Made by a program: the position numbers and the translations under genes | In this document: piece after piece, positions 1-5,925 of the stretch | Layout: every line of letters starts with the position of its first letter | How positions within the stretch are numbered: the stretch's first letter is position 1 | Notes under the pieces: generated by a model | Databases searched by the model: none | Told to the model about the DNA's origin: nothing | What the model saw: only the letters and a program-made list of their open reading frames with translations | From: Clostridia bacterium | Lineage (GTDB): Bacteria; Bacillota; Clostridia; Oscillospirales; Acutalibacteraceae | Assembly: GCA_017631705.1 (NCBI GenBank) | Contig: JAGBSU010000080.1 | Location: 1 to 7,653, forward strand | Direction of reading: 5' to 3' | DNA: 7,653 nt

Positions 1-487
1 CGACAATATTATGAAAAACCTGCGGCGAAGGCGGTAGTCGGCGCTGTCCTCTGCCTGCCGCCGAAAAATAGGCTTCCGGCAATTCCAGCGGTGAATGGTT
101 GCGACGGTAGGTGTAATCCGGTTCAATTTCCATCGGTAACCGCACAAACAATTCCCCACCGATGCATTGCTTTTGCATACGGCGTGCCGCTTCTTGACAT
201 AACTGATATTCAATCAATTCACCGGTTAATTGTTGTTTTAATTCTTCGCCTTCCTCATGCTGAGGTAACAGCATGGCGGATTTGATTTGTACCAACCGTG
301 CCGCCATGTCCAAAAACTCGGTTGCCACTTCCATATCCATTTCCTGCATGGTTTGAATGGTAGAAAGATATTGTTGTAACAATTCGTGAATCGGAATATC
401 GTAAATATTTAATTTGTTCTTCTGCACCAGATATAATAGCAAGTCCAACGGACCCTCAAAATCCGGTAACTTATAAGAAATCTCCAT
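1..487 (-). CDS. scpA: Segregation and condensation protein A (ScpA), 3' end cut by the window
   Basis: ScpA is the kleisin subunit that, with ScpB, bridges the SMC ATPase heads in the bacterial condensin that compacts and segregates the chromosome. I translated the minus strand from the ATG at 485-487: 162 codons are visible and stay open to the window edge, roughly two thirds of the usual length of about 250. The N-terminus reads MEISYKLPDFEGPLDLLLYL, the hallmark FEGPLDLLL motif, followed by KNKLNIYDIPI and a helical stretch with EFLDMAARLVQIKSAMLLP, all typical of the SMC-neck-binding N-terminal domain. RLPPSPQVFHNIV at the edge matches the family linker. The start is well supported: AAGGAG at 493-498 lies five bases upstream and overlaps the stop of the preceding protease gene, so the two are probably translationally coupled. 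scpB would be expected next, outside the window. Confidence 0.95.
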   Translation of the reverse strand, partial: MEISYKLPDFEGPLDLLLYLVQKNKLNIYDIPIHELLQQYLSTIQTMQEMDMEVATEFLDMAARLVQIKSAMLLPQHEEGEELKQQLTGELIEYQLCQEAARRMQKQCIGGELFVRLPMEIEPDYTYRRNHSPLELPEAYFSAAGRGQRRLPPSPQVFHNIV

Positions 488-496
488 ATTTACTCC

Positions 497-1162
497 TTAC
501 AACCCTGTGATAATACATAAAATACGGAATAAAAACCCGGTCAACAACCCAATTGGACGGTCAAGCGCACCAAAAGCAATCAATGCCAACAGCCCAATTG
601 TTACATAATTCGAATAATATTCCATGGTGCTAACCCACCGTGCCGGCAAAACGGAAGCAAAAATACGCGAACCGTCAAGTGGCGGAATGGGCAATAAATT
701 AAACACGGCTAAATTGAGATTTACCATGACAAATACATCGATTAAAATCAGCTTTGCTACAAAAAGCACCGAAATCGGAAGCGATAAAGCTAACAAAATA
801 CGGTAAAGTACCATTGAAAATGCCGCCATCAGCAAATTAGAGACAGGACCAGCCAACGCCACCAAAGCTATACCGCGATTGGGGCTTTTGAAATTGCTTG
901 GATTCACCGGCACGGGTTTGGCATAACCGAAACCGAATAAAAAGAGCATAACGGTTCCCCAACGGTCTAAATGGGCAAAGGGATTAAAGGTCAACCGTCC
1001 GTGCCAGCGTGCCGTTGGGTCGCCCATTTTAGTGGCAACGAAAGCGTGTGCAAGCTCGTGCAGAGGCAACATCACCAGCACTAGTGCTACATAACTGAGT
1101 ATCACAAACAACAATCCGAAAAAAGACAAATTTTCCGCTTGTTTAATCACGGTGTATAACAT
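497..1162 (-). CDS. Site-2 protease family (M50) intramembrane zinc metalloprotease
   Basis: This is a polytopic membrane protein of the M50/site-2 protease family, which cleaves substrates within the membrane. From the start preferred here it has 221 residues. The zinc-binding motif HELAH is at about residues 35-39 (two His ligands and the catalytic Glu). The second family motif, NLLPIPPLDGSRI, carries the third ligand Asp near residue 163. AGPVSNLL and NPFAHLDRWGT are also characteristic. At least four hydrophobic segments are visible; there is no PDZ domain, as in the short YwhC-like branch. A longer reading frame begins at 1213, but a promoter -10 box lies inside that extension (1202-1207), and AGGATG at 1172-1177 sits nine bases before the ATG at 1160-1162, so the short start is preferred. 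It precedes scpA by nine bases, a common arrangement in Firmicutes. The substrate is unknown. Confidence 0.9.
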   Translation of the reverse strand: MLYTVIKQAENLSFFGLLFVILSYVALVLVMLPLHELAHAFVATKMGDPTARWHGRLTFNPFAHLDRWGTVMLFLFGFGYAKPVPVNPSNFKSPNRGIALVALAGPVSNLLMAAFSMVLYRILLALSLPISVLFVAKLILIDVFVMVNLNLAVFNLLPIPPLDGSRIFASVLPARWVSTMEYYSNYVTIGLLALIAFGALDRPIGLLTGFLFRILCIITGL

Positions 1163-1201
1163 GAACGCAGCCATCCTATCTATAAAATTATACCACTGTA
1201 A

Positions 1202-1230
1202 ATTATAACGCATTATCCAAAAAAATACAA
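1202..1230 (-). promoter_or_regulatory. Sigma-A-type promoter for the M50 protease–scpA operon
   Basis: On the minus strand, TTGTAT (1225-1230) is followed by a 17-base spacer and a perfect TATAAT (1202-1207). Transcription should begin near 1195, giving a leader of about 33 bases before the ATG at 1162. A second TATAAT-like box just downstream has no matching -35. Confidence 0.75.
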
Positions 1231-1298
1231 GTAAAAAAGCGTTTTAAGCATATTTTTTCATAGTTCATTAATTTTTTTGATTTGTTTGAAAAAAAACC

Positions 1299-1327
1299 TT
1301 GCTTTTCTGTTTGAAATCTGCTAATAT
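1299..1327 (+). promoter_or_regulatory. Sigma-A-type promoter for rpmB
   Basis: TTGCTT (1299-1304), a 17-base spacer and TAATAT (1322-1327) lie upstream of rpmB. Transcription would start near 1334, leaving a leader of about 57 bases. The surrounding sequence is very AT-rich. It is divergent from the protease promoter. Confidence 0.6.
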
Positions 1328-1345
1328 ACTTCTGTTGCATAATAT

Positions 1346-1372
1346 TCGGCGTATTTTTGCCGATGGTTTTTT
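1346..1372 (+). promoter_or_regulatory. Small hairpin followed by a T-run in the rpmB leader
   Basis: TCGGC (1346-1350) can pair with GCCGA (1359-1363) around an eight-base loop, and six Ts follow at 1367-1372. It lies between the predicted promoter and the ribosome site. The five-base-pair stem is weak and three bases separate it from the T-run, so it could be a leaky attenuator or simply chance. Confidence 0.3.
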
Positions 1373-1390
1373 CAAAAGGAGGTGCAGAAC

Positions 1391-1579
1391 ATGGCTAAAT
1401 GTGATTTCTGCGGTAAAAGTGTAACTTTCGGTATTCAAGTTTCTCACTCGCATCGTCGTTCCAATCGTACTTGGCGTCCTAACATCAAACGCGTCAAGGC
1501 TGTGGTGAATGGTTCTCCCAAGAGAGTATATGCCTGCACCCGTTGCCTGCGTTCCGGTAAGGTCACCCGCGCCGTATAA
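1391..1579 (+). CDS. rpmB: Large ribosomal subunit protein bL28
   Basis: bL28 is a small basic protein of the 50S ribosomal subunit. The 62-residue product begins MAKCDFCGKSVTFG and ends RSGKVTRAV, with the family core SHSHRRSNRTWRPNIK. Four cysteines in two CxxC pairs (C4/C7 and C49/C52) make this the zinc-binding (C+) form; many bacteria also carry a cysteine-free paralogue used under zinc limitation, not seen here. The ATG at 1391 is chosen over an in-frame GTG at 1382 because AGGAGG at 1377-1382 sits eight bases before the ATG, and the GTG overlaps that ribosome site. The gene is monocistronic, with its own promoter and a strong terminator 13 bases after the stop. Confidence 0.97.
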   Translation: MAKCDFCGKSVTFGIQVSHSHRRSNRTWRPNIKRVKAVVNGSPKRVYACTRCLRSGKVTRAV

Positions 1580-1592
1580 GGAAAAACGATTC

Positions 1593-1627
1593 AAAACCTC
1601 TGTCGTACAGCGCGGCAGGGGTTTTTT
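1593..1627 (+). terminator. Intrinsic terminator after rpmB
   Basis: A 13-base-pair stem (1593-1605 with 1613-1625, including three G·T wobbles) encloses a seven-base loop and runs into six Ts at 1622-1627. It separates rpmB from pncB. No clear promoter is visible between it and pncB, so pncB may depend partly on read-through or on a weak promoter. Confidence 0.88.
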
Positions 1628-1653
1628 CGTACCAAAAGAAAGGAAAATGCTTT

Positions 1654-3105
1654 ATGACTCACGCATACGGAAAAGAAAATTTAACCATGCTCACCGACTT
1701 TTATGAGCTGACAATGGCAAACGGTTTTTTTGAAAACGGTCACGGCGACCAAACTGTGTATTTTGATATGTTTTTCCGCACCGTTCCCGACGGCGGCGGT
1801 TTTGCTCTCATGGCAGGTTTAGAGCAAGTGATTCAGTATTTAAAAAACCTTTCCTTTTCACAAGAAGATATTACTTATTTGCGTAGTAAGCAACTGTTCA
1901 GCGAAGAATTTTTACAATATTTATCGGATTTTAAATTCAGTTGTGATGTATGGGCCGTGCCCGAAGGAACTCCCATTTTCCCGTATGAACCGTTAGTTAC
2001 CGTGCGTGGTCCGGCGATACAAGCGCAGTTTGTAGAAACCATGGTATTATTGGCAATTAACCATCAATCGTTGATTGCTACCAAATCTAATCGCATTGTC
2101 CGTGCGGCAGACGGTCGTGCTGTTATGGAATTTGGCTCTCGCCGCGCCCAAGGCTTTAACGGTGCTGTCTACGGCGCCAGAGCCGCTTATATCGGCGGTT
2201 GCATCGGTACGGCTTGTACAATTGCCGACCGTGAGTTCGGCATTCCTGCGCTTGGCACTATGGCACACAGTTGGGTACAATTGTTTGATAGCGAATACGA
2301 AGCATTCAAAGCGTATGCGACCGTATACCCCAATTCCTGTACGTTGCTTGTGGATACTTACAACGTGATTAAATCTGGTATTCCCAATGCGATTCGCGTG
2401 TTTGACGAAGTGTTAAAACCGCTTGGTTGCCGTCCCAAGGGAATTCGCTTGGATTCCGGTGACATTACTTATTTGAGCAAAAAAGCTCGCCGTATGTTAG
2501 ATGAAGCCGGGTATCCCGATTGCCAAATTTGCGTTTCTAACTCGCTGGATGAATTTATCATTCGTGATTTGATTCAACAAGGTGCGTGTATTAACAGTTT
2601 CGGCGTCGGCGAACGGTTGATTACCGCTTCCAGCGCCCCCGTATTCGGTGGAGTATATAAACTGGCGGCGGTGGAAAAAGACGGCGTGATTGAATCGCGT
2701 ATTAAAGTGAGCGAAAACGTTGCCAAAATCACCAACCCCGGCTTTAAGAAATTGTGGCGGTTGTATGACCGCACTTCCGGCAAAGCCATTGCCGACGTGA
2801 TTACTTTGCACGATGAAGTGATTGACGACAGCAAACCTTACGAAATTTTCGATCCCGAACACGTGTGGAAACGAAAACTTATCGAAAACTTTATTGCAAA
2901 GCCTTTGCAACAGCAGATTTTTGAAGGTGGCAAATGCGTGTATACCTCCCCTGCTGTCAGCGAAATCCGCGATTATTGCAAAGAACAACTGAACACCTTG
3001 TGGGATGAGGTACTGCGTTTTGAAAATCCGCATAAATATTATGTGGATTTATCTCAAGCTTTGTGGGATGAAAAACAAAAATTACTCGCTTTACACGGAA
3101 AATAA
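1654..3105 (+). CDS. pncB: Nicotinate phosphoribosyltransferase
   Basis: This cytosolic enzyme (EC 6.3.4.21) joins nicotinate to PRPP, with ATP hydrolysis, to give nicotinate mononucleotide in the Preiss-Handler NAD salvage pathway. The 483 residues are full length for the clostridial form. Recognisable family segments in order are LTDFYELTMANGFF (13-26), EFGSRRAQG (159-167), GTMAHSWVQ (201-209), where H205 corresponds to the His phosphorylated during catalysis, LLVDTYNVIKSG (231-242) and GIRLDSGD (263-270), which line the PRPP and nicotinate sites. The C-terminal region from about 350 is the usual extra domain. AGGA at 1641-1644 stands nine bases before the ATG at 1654, supporting this start. 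It ends in a terminator shared with the converging tRNA-Thr gene. All expected motifs are intact. Confidence 0.95.
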   Translation: MTHAYGKENLTMLTDFYELTMANGFFENGHGDQTVYFDMFFRTVPDGGGFALMAGLEQVIQYLKNLSFSQEDITYLRSKQLFSEEFLQYLSDFKFSCDVWAVPEGTPIFPYEPLVTVRGPAIQAQFVETMVLLAINHQSLIATKSNRIVRAADGRAVMEFGSRRAQGFNGAVYGARAAYIGGCIGTACTIADREFGIPALGTMAHSWVQLFDSEYEAFKAYATVYPNSCTLLVDTYNVIKSGIPNAIRVFDEVLKPLGCRPKGIRLDSGDITYLSKKARRMLDEAGYPDCQICVSNSLDEFIIRDLIQQGACINSFGVGERLITASSAPVFGGVYKLAAVEKDGVIESRIKVSENVAKITNPGFKKLWRLYDRTSGKAIADVITLHDEVIDDSKPYEIFDPEHVWKRKLIENFIAKPLQQQIFEGGKCVYTSPAVSEIRDYCKEQLNTLWDEVLRFENPHKYYVDLSQALWDEKQKLLALHGK

Positions 3106-3123
3106 AAATTTAAGCATAAACAC

Positions 3124-3159
3124 AAAAAAAGGAACCATTTGTAAATGGTTCCTTTTTTT
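3124..3159. terminator. Bidirectional intrinsic terminator shared by pncB and tRNA-Thr
   Basis: Seven As, a GGAACC-centred stem and seven Ts form an almost perfect palindrome: 3124-3140 pairs with 3143-3159 around a two-base centre, with a few central pairs opening in practice. It reads as a T-run terminator on both strands. It begins 18 bases after the pncB stop and ends two bases from the tRNA CCA end. Confidence 0.92.
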
Positions 3160-3161
3160 GT

Positions 3162-3237
3162 TGGAGCTGGTGGACGGATTCGAACCCCCGACCTGCTGAT
3201 TACAAATCAGCTGCTCTACCGGCTGAGCTACACCAGC
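3162..3237 (-). tRNA. tRNA-Thr (anticodon TGT), CCA encoded
   Basis: On the minus strand a complete 76-base cloverleaf is visible: acceptor stem GCTGGTG/CACCAGC, D stem GCTC/GAGC with GG in the loop, anticodon stem GCTGA/TCAGC enclosing TTTGTAA (anticodon TGT, plus-strand 3202-3204), T loop TTCGAAT, discriminator T and an encoded CCA at 3162-3164. It reads ACA, and other ACN codons by wobble. The T stem GGGGG/CCGTC contains a G·G mismatch (positions 51·63) and a G·T wobble; the rest of the fold is canonical. Confidence 0.96.
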
Positions 3238-3255
3238 ATTTTTGAATGCTCAATT

Positions 3256-3284
3256 ACTATATCATATCTTGTTAATAGTGTCAA
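3256..3284 (-). promoter_or_regulatory. Promoter of tRNA-Thr
   Basis: On the minus strand a perfect TTGACA (3279-3284) is separated by 17 bases from TATAGT (3256-3261). Transcription would begin about 12 bases before the mature tRNA 5' end at 3237. The near-consensus boxes fit a stable-RNA promoter. Confidence 0.85.
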
Positions 3285-3361
3285 GGGGAAATTCGACAAA
3301 CATACAAAATCCTAAAAAACAATTCGTTATTTGAATTTTTTATAAACGTTTAGAAAAGGTA

Positions 3362-3390
3362 TTGCGAAAAACGGTGATAAGCAGTATAAT
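3362..3390 (+). promoter_or_regulatory. Promoter of the RING protein–galU operon
   Basis: TTGCGA (3362-3367), a 17-base spacer and perfect TATAAT (3385-3390). Transcription should start near 3397, leaving a leader of about 32 bases. No strong Shine-Dalgarno sequence is visible before the ATG at 3429. Confidence 0.75.
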
Positions 3391-3398
3391 TTATACTG
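3382..3398. repeat. Inverted repeat over the -10 box, operator-like
   Basis: CAGTATA (3382-3388) and TATACTG (3392-3398) are perfect seven-base arms around ATT. The element covers the -10 box and the predicted start point of the RING–galU promoter, where a bound repressor would block transcription. Its AT-rich nature and TATAAT content make chance symmetry possible, and no regulator gene is adjacent. Confidence 0.35.
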
Positions 3399-3428
3399 TA
3401 AATTATTTTTTGAAAGTTGTGATATCGT

Positions 3429-4400
3429 ATGTTCTTTTACGAAGGACAATCGTGTCCGGTTTGCCACCAATATTTTGGTGACCAAGACGACATTGTTACC
3501 TGTCCGGAGTGCGGTGCACCGCATCATCGAGAATGCTGGAAAAGCGAAGGACATTGTCACTTTGCCGCCGACCATGGCACCCCTCGGCAATGGGCGCAAG
3601 GCACAGCCGAGCCGACACCGTCTTCCGATAAAAAGCGGTGTTCTAATTGTGGGAAAGAAAACCCTGAATTTGCCGAGTTTTGTTCGCATTGCGGCAAACC
3701 GTTTTCCACAGAGGATTGGGGCAGTACCGATACAGCATCCCAACCTCCACCTGTCGGGCAATATACGCCGCCCTCAAAAGGGGATTATATGCCGTTCCAA
3801 ATGCCTTTTCAGGACCCATACGGCGGCGTGCCACGTCATGAACACATTGAAGAATTCACCGTAGACGAAATTGTACAGGTGGTCGGTTCGAATTCTGCCT
3901 ACTATCTCCCCCGTTTTTACAACATGTCACACGGCGGCTCTAAAATTTCTTGGAATTGGATGTCTTTCTTACTGCCGTACAATTGGCTGTTATACCGTAA
4001 AAATTTGCTGTGGGGTGTTTTGTCGTTTGTCTTTTTTACAGCTATGACAGTATTTAACGATTCTTTGTTTGGTAAGCTTCCCTTTCCCACCGATGCTGCC
4101 ACACCGGATATGCTCATGGCAACCATTCAACAGTTGATGGAAAAACCGGAAGCCAAAATGGTACTGCTGATTTGTTCGCTCATTTCTATGTTGGTTTTGG
4201 TTGTGCGTATCTTGATTGGATTATTTGGTAATTATCTGTATTTCAGAACTGTTCTGCGTAAGGCGAAAAAACTAAAAGAAAACCCCTCGTTAGCCTATGG
4301 TCAAAAGTCACTAACCTTTGGCGGTGTTTCTTTTGCCTTAGCCGCTTTGCCTGAAATGCTTTCGTTGTTAGCCTATTATATTGTTTTTTTATTTTCATAA
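3429..4400 (+). CDS. RING-finger and zinc-ribbon membrane protein with C-terminal DUF2628-like region
   Basis: The 323-residue protein starts with a prokaryotic RING-like treble-clef: C9/C12, C25/C28, H32/H33, C36 and C43, including CPECGAPHHRECW. A separate zinc ribbon follows (C71/C74 and C85/C88), then a Pro/Gln/Gly-rich linker (about 92-135). The C-terminal half has WNWMSFLLPYNWLLYRK, which resembles DUF2628-type membrane proteins, and hydrophobic segments near 193-210, 244-271 and 297-323. No signal peptide is seen, so the zinc domains are probably cytoplasmic on a membrane anchor. An in-frame TGA just upstream (3420-3422) makes the ATG at 3429 the first possible start, although no good ribosome site precedes it. 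galU follows after 18 bases. The function is unknown; eukaryotic RINGs are often E3 ligases, but no ubiquitin machinery is visible here, so protein binding or assembly is a safer guess. Confidence 0.85.
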   Translation: MFFYEGQSCPVCHQYFGDQDDIVTCPECGAPHHRECWKSEGHCHFAADHGTPRQWAQGTAEPTPSSDKKRCSNCGKENPEFAEFCSHCGKPFSTEDWGSTDTASQPPPVGQYTPPSKGDYMPFQMPFQDPYGGVPRHEHIEEFTVDEIVQVVGSNSAYYLPRFYNMSHGGSKISWNWMSFLLPYNWLLYRKNLLWGVLSFVFFTAMTVFNDSLFGKLPFPTDAATPDMLMATIQQLMEKPEAKMVLLICSLISMLVLVVRILIGLFGNYLYFRTVLRKAKKLKENPSLAYGQKSLTFGGVSFALAALPEMLSLLAYYIVFLFS

Positions 4401-4418
4401 ATCGAAGGGTTTTTAACA

Positions 4419-5294
4419 ATGTCAAAACTTGTCAAGAAAGCAGTCATTCCTGCTGCCGGATTGGGTACGCGCGTATTACCTGCTTCTAAAGTAATGCCCA
4501 AAGAAATGCTTCCTATTGTGGATAAACCTGCTATTCAATACATCGTGGAAGAAGCGGTAGCTTCCGATATTACGGACATTTTGATTATTACCAACCGCGG
4601 CAAAGGAATTATTGAAGACCATTTTGACCATAACATTGAATTGGAGCAACACCTGGAAGCCGGCGGTCGTTTGGAAACGTTGGAAGAATTGCGTCGTATC
4701 AACGAAATGGCTAACATCACCTTTATTCGCCAAAAGGAAATCAAGGGATTAGGTCACGCTGTCAGTTGCGCACGCTCGTTTGTCGGTAATGAACCGTTTG
4801 CGGTATTATACGGCGATGATGTGATTATCGGCAAAGACCCTGCTTGTGCTCAATTGTGCCGTGCATATGAGGAGTTTGGTAAAGGTGTTGTCGGTATCAA
4901 GGAAGTGACACCCGAACAAATTGTTAAATATTCGAGCGTGGCGATTTCCCGATTGTATGATAATTTTTATGCCGTTTTCGACATGGTGGAAAAACCGAAA
5001 CCCAATGAATTTTTATCGTTATTTTCCATATTGGGGCGTTGTGTATTGCCGCCGGAAATTTTCGATATTTTAGAAAACACACCGGCAAGTGCCGGTGGTG
5101 AAATCCAGTTGACCGATGCGATGAAAACGTTATCACGTACCGTTGGTATGACCGGTGTGGATTTTACCGGTATCCGTTATGATATGGGCGACAAATTGGG
5201 GATTCTGCAAGCTACTTGCGAAGTGGCATTACAACATCCGGAAGTCGGTGCTGATTTCGCTGCTTATCTAAAAAAACTGGTTAACACACTGTAA
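4419..5294 (+). CDS. galU: UTP–glucose-1-phosphate uridylyltransferase
   Basis: This enzyme (EC 2.7.7.9) makes UDP-glucose from UTP and glucose-1-phosphate, feeding cell-envelope polysaccharides, glycolipids and galactose metabolism. The 291 residues match the GalU/GtaB length. The nucleotide-binding signature PAAGLGTRVLPASKVMPKEM (11-30) is intact, followed by GLGHAV (110-115), the metal-binding GDD (132-134), VEKPKP (190-195), ILGRCVL and GGEIQLTDA (226-234). GRY is the more usual form where this protein has GRC; otherwise it looks standard. The start ATG at 4419 has GAAGGG at 4404-4409, nine bases upstream. Spacing of 18 bases from the RING protein, with no terminator or promoter between, indicates an operon. 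A strong terminator follows. Confidence 0.96.
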   Translation: MSKLVKKAVIPAAGLGTRVLPASKVMPKEMLPIVDKPAIQYIVEEAVASDITDILIITNRGKGIIEDHFDHNIELEQHLEAGGRLETLEELRRINEMANITFIRQKEIKGLGHAVSCARSFVGNEPFAVLYGDDVIIGKDPACAQLCRAYEEFGKGVVGIKEVTPEQIVKYSSVAISRLYDNFYAVFDMVEKPKPNEFLSLFSILGRCVLPPEIFDILENTPASAGGEIQLTDAMKTLSRTVGMTGVDFTGIRYDMGDKLGILQATCEVALQHPEVGADFAAYLKKLVNTL

Positions 5295-5297
5295 ACT

Positions 5298-5329
5298 AAA
5301 CGCTCTGCCGTTTCGGCAGAGCGTTTTTT
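5298..5329 (+). terminator. Intrinsic terminator after galU
   Basis: AACGCTCTGCCG (5299-5310) pairs perfectly with CGGCAGAGCGTT (5314-5325) around TTT, followed by more Ts to 5329. It begins only four bases after the galU stop and ends the RING–galU transcript. Confidence 0.94.
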
Positions 5330-5382
5330 ACATCATATTCTGCACTCCTTGGGCATACTATGTGACAAAGGAGATGACGAAT

Positions 5383-5853
5383 ATGAACTTAAAAAAAGTG
5401 GATTGGAAGGTGTTTTTGTTCTTTTTTCTTTACACCTTCATTTTGGCGGGAATCGGTGTTCTGTTAAGTGGAGGATTCAATTTAGATGAATTGAACAAAC
5501 CGCCGCTGGCACCACCTGCTTGGGTGTTCCCTGTTGTTTGGACCATACTGTATTCTGCTATGTCAATTGCCGCTTACTTGGTATTTGTGAGCGAAGATAT
5601 TGACCGTGGTGCACCGCTTCGTTTATATTTACTGCAAGTTATTGTAAACGTTTTGTGGCCGGTGTTCTTTTTCGGTTTGGAATGGCTATTGTTTGCTTTC
5701 TTTTGGTTGTTGTTATTATTGGCGTTAATTGCATTGACTATGGACGGTTTTCGTAAAATTTCGCGTCCTGCTTTTTATTTAATGGTTCCGTATTTTGTCT
5801 GGGTACTTTTTGCCGGGTATTTGAATATCGGTTTTTATTTGCTAAACAAATAG
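5383..5853 (+). CDS. TspO/MBR family membrane protein
   Basis: TspO/MBR proteins are five-helix membrane proteins related to the mitochondrial translocator protein and bind porphyrins and other hydrophobic ligands; their bacterial role is unsettled (stress response, tetrapyrrole handling). This product has 156 residues, the usual size. Diagnostic motifs are KPPLAPPAWVFPVVW (39-53) with YSAMSIAAYLV, NVLWPVFFFG (89-98) and PYFVWVLFAGYLN (136-148). Five hydrophobic helices fall near 9-30, 48-70, 80-98, 100-120 and 128-152. A GTG at 5362 opens the frame earlier, but AAGGAG (5368-5373) is nine bases before the ATG at 5383, so that start is chosen. It follows the galU terminator; no convincing promoter is visible in the short gap. 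The downstream T-box unit has its own promoter. Confidence 0.93.
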   Translation: MNLKKVDWKVFLFFFLYTFILAGIGVLLSGGFNLDELNKPPLAPPAWVFPVVWTILYSAMSIAAYLVFVSEDIDRGAPLRLYLLQVIVNVLWPVFFFGLEWLLFAFFWLLLLLALIALTMDGFRKISRPAFYLMVPYFVWVLFAGYLNIGFYLLNK

Positions 5854-5890
5854 AAAGTTGTCAAATAACGTAGCTTTTTTAGAAAAAGAC

Positions 5891-5919
5891 TTGATAACCT
5901 CCGAAAAATATAGTATAAT
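5891..5919 (+). promoter_or_regulatory. Promoter of the T-box leader and acyl-CoA ligase
   Basis: TTGATA (5891-5896), a 17-base spacer and perfect TATAAT (5914-5919). Transcription should start near 5926, just before the T-box structural elements, which fits a dedicated leader RNA of roughly 315 bases before the ATG. Confidence 0.85.
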
Positions 5920-5925
5920 CTTTAA

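Noticed and set aside
91..285. Small plus-strand open frame
   Set aside because: It is the complement of scpA coding sequence, which has clear kleisin motifs; there is no ribosome site or homology.
2497..3033. Long open frame on the minus strand inside pncB
   Set aside because: It lies wholly within the well-supported pncB gene on the other strand, has no family motif that I recognise and is explained by codon bias of the real gene.
3327..3761. Open frame of 144 codons on the minus strand
   Set aside because: It overlaps the RING protein's zinc-binding coding sequence and its promoter; the product has no recognisable domain.
5874..5888. CTTTTT/AAAAAG hairpin as a terminator for the TspO gene
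   Set aside because: The stem is short, almost all A-T, has a three-base loop and is not followed by a T-run, so it should not terminate transcription.
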